A stretch of 64,000 bases of DNA from JAWKJY01 sp041393535. Lineage in GTDB: Bacteria > Actinomycetota > Thermoleophilia > Gaiellales > Gaiellaceae. How positions within the stretch are numbered: position 1 is the stretch's first letter; each line of letters begins with the position of its first letter. Location of the stretch: NCBI GenBank assembly GCA_041393535.1, contig JAWKJY010000013.1, forward strand, positions 1 to 64,000, read 5' to 3'. The notes below the pieces were generated by a model. It worked only from the letters and a program-made list of their open reading frames with translations. It was not told the origin of the DNA and made no database searches. Made by a program: the position numbers and the translations under genes. Positions 60,662 to 64,000 of the stretch are shown one piece after another.

Positions 60662-61780
60662 CTACGTCGCGCGGATGCGGATGATCGAGCCGGCGCTCGG
60701 CCTCCCGAACGTCCCGTAGTCGGCCACGAGCAGGGAGCCGTCCGGGTGGACGGCGACGGCGATCGGGTGCTCGATCCCGGTGGCGAAGGCGGTCACACGC
60801 GCCGCGCGGTTCGGGCGCAACTCGATCCGCGTCACCTCGCGCCCGAAGTCCGGGAACAGGAACTGGCCCCACTCGGCGACGAACAGGTCGCCGTGGTACG
60901 CCGCGGGGAACGCATCGCCGTCGTAGAAGGCCATGCCCGCGGCGCCGGCGTGGGGCTCGAGGTAGGCGACCGGAGGCGTGACGCCCTTGCACGCGCCCCT
61001 GAGGCGGAGCAGCCGCGCGCTCGGCCAGCACGACGGCCAGCCGAAGTCGGCCCCCCGGCGCAGGCGGACGACCGAGTCGGCCGGCTCCGGGCCGCTCGGC
61101 CCGTCCAGGGTGTCCCGGCCGTTCGTCGACACGTAGATCTCCCCCGTCCCGGGCTGCACGGCGAGCCCGTACGGGTTGCGCAGCCCCCGCGCCTCGACGC
61201 GCAGGTCCGAGCCGTTCGGCCTGAACGAGAGCACCGTGGCGGCGAGCCCGCTCGCCTCCGCGCAGGCGTCGCAGGTCGAGCCGCTGCCGAGGTAGATGCG
61301 GCCGTCCTCGCCGACGACGAGCGCGTCCTGCTGGTGGAGGCCGTGCGGCAGCCCGCGCAGGATCGCGCGCCGGCGCGTCGGCTTCCCGCGCTTCATCGTC
61401 ACCGCCTCGACGCGCCCTCGCTGGGCCACGTAGAGGTCGTCGCCGAGCCAGACGAGCCCGAGCGGCACCTCGAGGCCGCCGAGGAACGGGCGCGGACGGC
61501 CGCCGGAGCGGGCGAAGCTCACGACGGCGCCGCCCTCGAGGGTCGCGTAGAGGCGCCCGTCCGGGCCCCAGGCCATGGCGGTCGGTCGGTCGATGGCGCG
61601 CGCGAAGACGGAGGTCGCGAAGCCGTCGGGGACGTGCGCCGCGGCCGGGGCCAGCGGAGCGACGACCGCGGCGAGCCCGACGAGCGCGATCGCGAGCAGC
61701 GACCGGCGGAGCGCGCCCGCGCCGCCCGCACCGGCGCGGGGCGATCGAGGGGAACGAGCGCGAGGCTGCCGCAGGCCCAC
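60662..61780 (-). CDS. Secreted PQQ-dependent sugar dehydrogenase-like protein
   Basis: The 372-residue protein has an N-terminal signal or anchor (RRSLLAIALVGLAAVVAPLAP) and a six-bladed propeller of the glucose/sorbosone dehydrogenase type. Blade motifs include RPTAMAWGPDGRLYATLEGG, HQQDALVVGEDGRIYLGSGS, GLRNPYGLAVQPGTGEIYVS, ADFGWPSCWP and HPIAVAVHPDGSLLVADYG. Many relatives oxidise sugars with PQQ, although for Gram-positive secreted forms the activity is often untested. The GTG at 61780 follows TAGGCT by six bases. It is convergent with the amidase gene with no gap. Confidence 0.88.
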   Translation of the reverse strand: MGLRQPRARSPRSPRAGAGGAGALRRSLLAIALVGLAAVVAPLAPAAAHVPDGFATSVFARAIDRPTAMAWGPDGRLYATLEGGAVVSFARSGGRPRPFLGGLEVPLGLVWLGDDLYVAQRGRVEAVTMKRGKPTRRRAILRGLPHGLHQQDALVVGEDGRIYLGSGSTCDACAEASGLAATVLSFRPNGSDLRVEARGLRNPYGLAVQPGTGEIYVSTNGRDTLDGPSGPEPADSVVRLRRGADFGWPSCWPSARLLRLRGACKGVTPPVAYLEPHAGAAGMAFYDGDAFPAAYHGDLFVAEWGQFLFPDFGREVTRIELRPNRAARVTAFATGIEHPIAVAVHPDGSLLVADYGTFGRPSAGSIIRIRAT

Positions 61781-61786
61781 GCTGCG

Positions 61787-61792
61787 AGCCTA
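61787..61792 (-). promoter_or_regulatory. -10 element TAGGCT of the sugar dehydrogenase-like gene
   Basis: TAGGCT on the minus strand ends six bases before the GTG at 61780. Confidence 0.5.
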
Positions 61793-61817
61793 GTCGGTGC
61801 GGCGTCCTTCCACCGGG

Positions 61818-61844
61818 CGGATCGTCACGGGGGCGTGACGAATC
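61818..61844. promoter_or_regulatory. Inverted repeat GGAT-CGTCAC-N6-GTGACG-AATCC
   Basis: CGTCAC (61822-61827) and GTGACG (61834-61839) are exact inverse complements six bases apart, with GGAT and AATCC continuing the symmetry after a one-base offset. It sits in the divergent region between the dehydrogenase-like and synthetase-like genes and is a plausible operator. The same GGATCGTCACG string occurs on the minus strand near 57197-57207 in the purN leader. Confidence 0.4.
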
Positions 61845-62014
61845 CGCGACGGATGCGTGCCGATCTCCCCGGCGGGCTTGCGGGCGGCTCGCGCGCCCGA
61901 CACCCTGGATCGTGGGACCCCCCACCTGGGCGGGGGTACGGGCCTGGTCGGACCAGCTCGGCGGGCCGGTCGCGCGGCCCGGGCGGTGCGCCGCCGGATC
62001 GTCTCGACATGCCC

Positions 62015-62020
62015 GACAAT
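62015..62020 (+). promoter_or_regulatory. -10 element GACAAT of the acyl-CoA synthetase-like gene
   Basis: GACAAT ends six bases before the ATG at 62027 and supports that start over the in-frame ATG at 62009. Confidence 0.4.
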
Positions 62021-62026
62021 GCCGCC

Positions 62027-63943
62027 ATGGATTGCATCAGCCCGATCGTCCGCCGCTGGCAGGAGGAGGCGCGGGTCGACCCCGACGCCTTCTGGGACCG
62101 CGCCGCGCGCACCCTGCCCTGGTTCCGCACCTGGGATCGCGTCCTCGAGTGGGACTTCCCGACCTTCCGCTGGTTCGCCGGCGGCCGCACGAACCTCGCC
62201 TACGCCGCGCTCGACCACCACGTCGCGAGCGGCGACGGCGGGCGCGCCGCGCTGATCGCCCTCGACGAGCGGGGCGGGCGCCGCGTGCTCACGTACGCGC
62301 AGCTGCTGCGCGAGGTCGAGCGCTACGCCGCGGCGCTGCGCGGGCTCGGCGTCGGCAAGGGCGACCGGATCACCCTCTACCTGCCGGTGTGCGTCGAGGC
62401 GGTCGCTCTGATGCTCGCGACGGTCCGGATCGGCGCGATCCACTCCGTCGTCTTCGCCGGCTTCGGCGCGGGCGCGCTCGGCGACCGCGTGCGCGCGAGC
62501 GGCTCGCGGCTTCTCTTCACCACGGACGTCACGTATCGGAAGGGCGCGGACGTCCCGCTGAAGGGGATCGTCGACGCGGCGCTCGAGGGCGAGCCGCACT
62601 CGGTCGAGCACGTCGTCCTGCTCCGCCGCGGCGCCGAGGAGCCGCCGATGCGGCCGGGCCGCGACCTCGACTGGTCGGAGTTCGTCGCGCGCGGCGAGGG
62701 CCACGACGGCGGGTACGTCGAGATGGAGGCGAACGAGCCCGCGTTCATCCTCGCGACCTCCGGGACGACCGCCCGGCCGAAGCTCGCCGTCCACGTCCAC
62801 GGCGGCTACCAGGTCGGCGTGGCGTCGATGGCGCGCTGGGTCTACGGGCTGACGCCGAACGACGTCTGGTGGTCGACCAGCGACATCGGCTGGATCGTCG
62901 GCCACAGCTACATCGTCTACGCGCCCCTCCTCGTCGGCTGCACGACGATCGCCTACGAGGGCGCGATCGACCACCCGAGCACCGACGTGCTCTGGCGGCT
63001 GATGGCCGAGAACGGGGTCACCGCGCTCTTCACCTCGCCCACGGCCGTCCGGGCGCTGATGCGCCACGGGAGCGAGCCGACCCGCGGCCACGACCTGGCG
63101 GCGCTCGAGCGCGTCTTCTGCGCGGGCGAGGCGCTGAACGCCCCCGCGTGGGAGTGGCTGCAGAAGGACGTCCTCGGCGACCACGTCCCCGTCGTCGACC
63201 ACTGGTGGCAGACGGAGACGGGCGGCCCGGTGATCGGCAACCCGTACGGCATCCACCTGCTGCCCATCAAGCCCGGCTCGGCGGGCGTGCCGCTGCCGGG
63301 GATGGAGGTCTCGGTGCGCACCCCGGAGGGCGAGCGCTGCGCGCCGGGGGAGAAGGGGATCCTCGTCTTCGACCGGCCGTTCCCGAGCCTGACGCCGACG
63401 CTCTGGGGCGAGCCCGAGCGCTTCGCGAGCGACTACTGGGGGAAGCTCCCCGGCCACCAGGTCTACTTCACGGGCGACTCGACCTCGATCGACGAGGACG
63501 GCTACGTCTGGTTCGCCGGGCGCGCGGACGAGGTGATCAAGATCGCCGCGCACCGGATCGGCACCGTCGAGGTCGAGACCGCGTTCCTGAAGCACCCGGC
63601 GGTCGCCGAGGCGGGCGTGACCGGCCGGCCGGACGAGGTGCGCGGCGAGGTGATCTCCGCGTTCGTCGTCCTCAAGACCGGCCACGAGCCGTCGCCCGAG
63701 CTGAAGCGCGAGCTGCTCGACACCGTGCGCCGCGAGCTCGGCCCGGTCGCGGTGGTCGGCGACCTGAACGTCGTCGACATGCTGCCCAAGACGCGCAGCG
63801 GGAAGATCATGCGCCGCGTGCTCAAGGCGGTCGTGACCGGCCAGCAGCCGGGCGACATCACGACGATCGAGGACGAGGGCTCGGTCGAGGAGGCACGCGA
63901 GGCGTTCGAGCGCATGCGTGCGGAGATCGCGGCCGAGTCGTGA
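62027..63943 (+). CDS. Acetyl-CoA synthetase-like AMP-forming ligase
   Basis: From ATG 62027 (DCISPIVRRWQEEARVDP) the enzyme has 638 residues, the usual size for acetyl- or propionyl-CoA synthetases. Motifs in order are ILATSGTTARPKLAVHVHGG (adenylate P-loop, where most family members have SGSTGKPKG), WWSTSDIGWIVGHSYIVY, WWQTETGGPVIG, the hinge YFTGDSTSIDEDGYVWFAGR and the catalytic lysine motif KTRSGKIMRR. It would activate a short-chain acid with ATP and CoA. The acid is not certain. A further gene starts at GTG 63940 with a four-base overlap, so a coupled partner is expected. Confidence 0.88.
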   Translation: MDCISPIVRRWQEEARVDPDAFWDRAARTLPWFRTWDRVLEWDFPTFRWFAGGRTNLAYAALDHHVASGDGGRAALIALDERGGRRVLTYAQLLREVERYAAALRGLGVGKGDRITLYLPVCVEAVALMLATVRIGAIHSVVFAGFGAGALGDRVRASGSRLLFTTDVTYRKGADVPLKGIVDAALEGEPHSVEHVVLLRRGAEEPPMRPGRDLDWSEFVARGEGHDGGYVEMEANEPAFILATSGTTARPKLAVHVHGGYQVGVASMARWVYGLTPNDVWWSTSDIGWIVGHSYIVYAPLLVGCTTIAYEGAIDHPSTDVLWRLMAENGVTALFTSPTAVRALMRHGSEPTRGHDLAALERVFCAGEALNAPAWEWLQKDVLGDHVPVVDHWWQTETGGPVIGNPYGIHLLPIKPGSAGVPLPGMEVSVRTPEGERCAPGEKGILVFDRPFPSLTPTLWGEPERFASDYWGKLPGHQVYFTGDSTSIDEDGYVWFAGRADEVIKIAAHRIGTVEVETAFLKHPAVAEAGVTGRPDEVRGEVISAFVVLKTGHEPSPELKRELLDTVRRELGPVAVVGDLNVVDMLPKTRSGKIMRRVLKAVVTGQQPGDITTIEDEGSVEEAREAFERMRAEIAAES

Positions 63944-64000
63944 CCGAGCTCGAGGCGATACACATCGTCCTCGACGGGCTCGTCGGAGCGGACAGCCTGC
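63940..64000 (+). CDS. 5' end of an unidentified gene (partial)
   Basis: A GTG at 63940 overlaps the stop of the synthetase-like gene (GTGA) and opens a frame (TELEAIHIVLDGLVGADSL) that leaves the window at base 64000. Tight coupling implies a related function, but 20 residues do not show what it is. Confidence 0.5.
   Translation, partial: MTELEAIHIVLDGLVGADSL

Overview
The window is very GC-rich, with GTG starts almost as common as ATG. It reads like a chromosome segment of an actinobacterium of the class Thermoleophilia (Solirubrobacter/Conexibacter type). That assignment is an inference from three things: CSLREA-type beta-helix and RTX-repeat secreted proteins, an F420-type LLM oxidoreductase together with a mycofactocin-type SDR, and a very large share of secreted cell-wall proteins. 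Many genes start 5-10 bases after a TANNNT hexamer, which points to leaderless transcription as the default here, and I used that to choose several starts.

Layout. 1-2.6 kb: a partial gene, a cysteine hydrolase and a DrrAB-type ABC exporter pair. 2.6-14.3 kb: a disordered accessory region with an unknown secreted protein, a three-domain AspH/sulfotransferase/TIGR03032 protein, a beta-helix protein, a decayed sulfotransferase/TIGR03032 paralogue, and two paralogous lipoproteins (one broken) around a small membrane protein. It ends near tRNA-Lys and a catalytic-domain-less integrase. 15.5-21.5 kb: a CAP-domain protein, then a same-strand run of SDR, STAND-type ATPase with a peptidoglycan-binding tail, NudC and LLM oxidoreductase, then a DUF427 protein. 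22.1-23.95 kb: two tandem 29-30-residue secreted peptide genes divergent from an XRE-TPR regulator, with a palindrome between them. This looks like a peptide-signalling module and is the best candidate for a new system. 24-31.6 kb: cell-envelope enzymes, tRNA-Val, tRNA-Glu, and a TPR regulator divergent from a cupin. 32-38.3 kb: a subtilase, another tiny membrane peptide, a GlcG-like protein, a double alpha/beta-hydrolase lacking both serine nucleophiles, a HisD-like dehydrogenase and an SDR. 38.4-43.6 kb: a TolB/RTX secreted protein, a sigma/anti-sigma/CARDB fusion, a polysaccharide deacetylase and a secreted VCBS-like protein. 43.6-46.6 kb: proton-translocating transhydrogenase (pntA, pntA2, pntB). 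46.6-51.3 kb: an MFS transporter, a DUF6457 protein, a glycogen-debranching-type enzyme and a GT4 glycosyltransferase. 51.6-54.9 kb: a CSLREA/RTX protein, a methyltransferase and a DUF3054 protein. 54.9-58.3 kb: purine genes purH, purN and purM. 58.4-64 kb: a PucR regulator, an amidase, a PQQ-type sugar dehydrogenase and an acetyl-CoA-synthetase-like enzyme.

Two global observations matter to a reader. First, at least six otherwise well-conserved genes contain one single-base frame break, mostly at G/C runs. This may be assembly error rather than real decay, and those genes are annotated across the break. Second, a roughly 100-bp element recurs at 37.4, 51.4 and 57.1 kb, the last copy forming the leader of purN.
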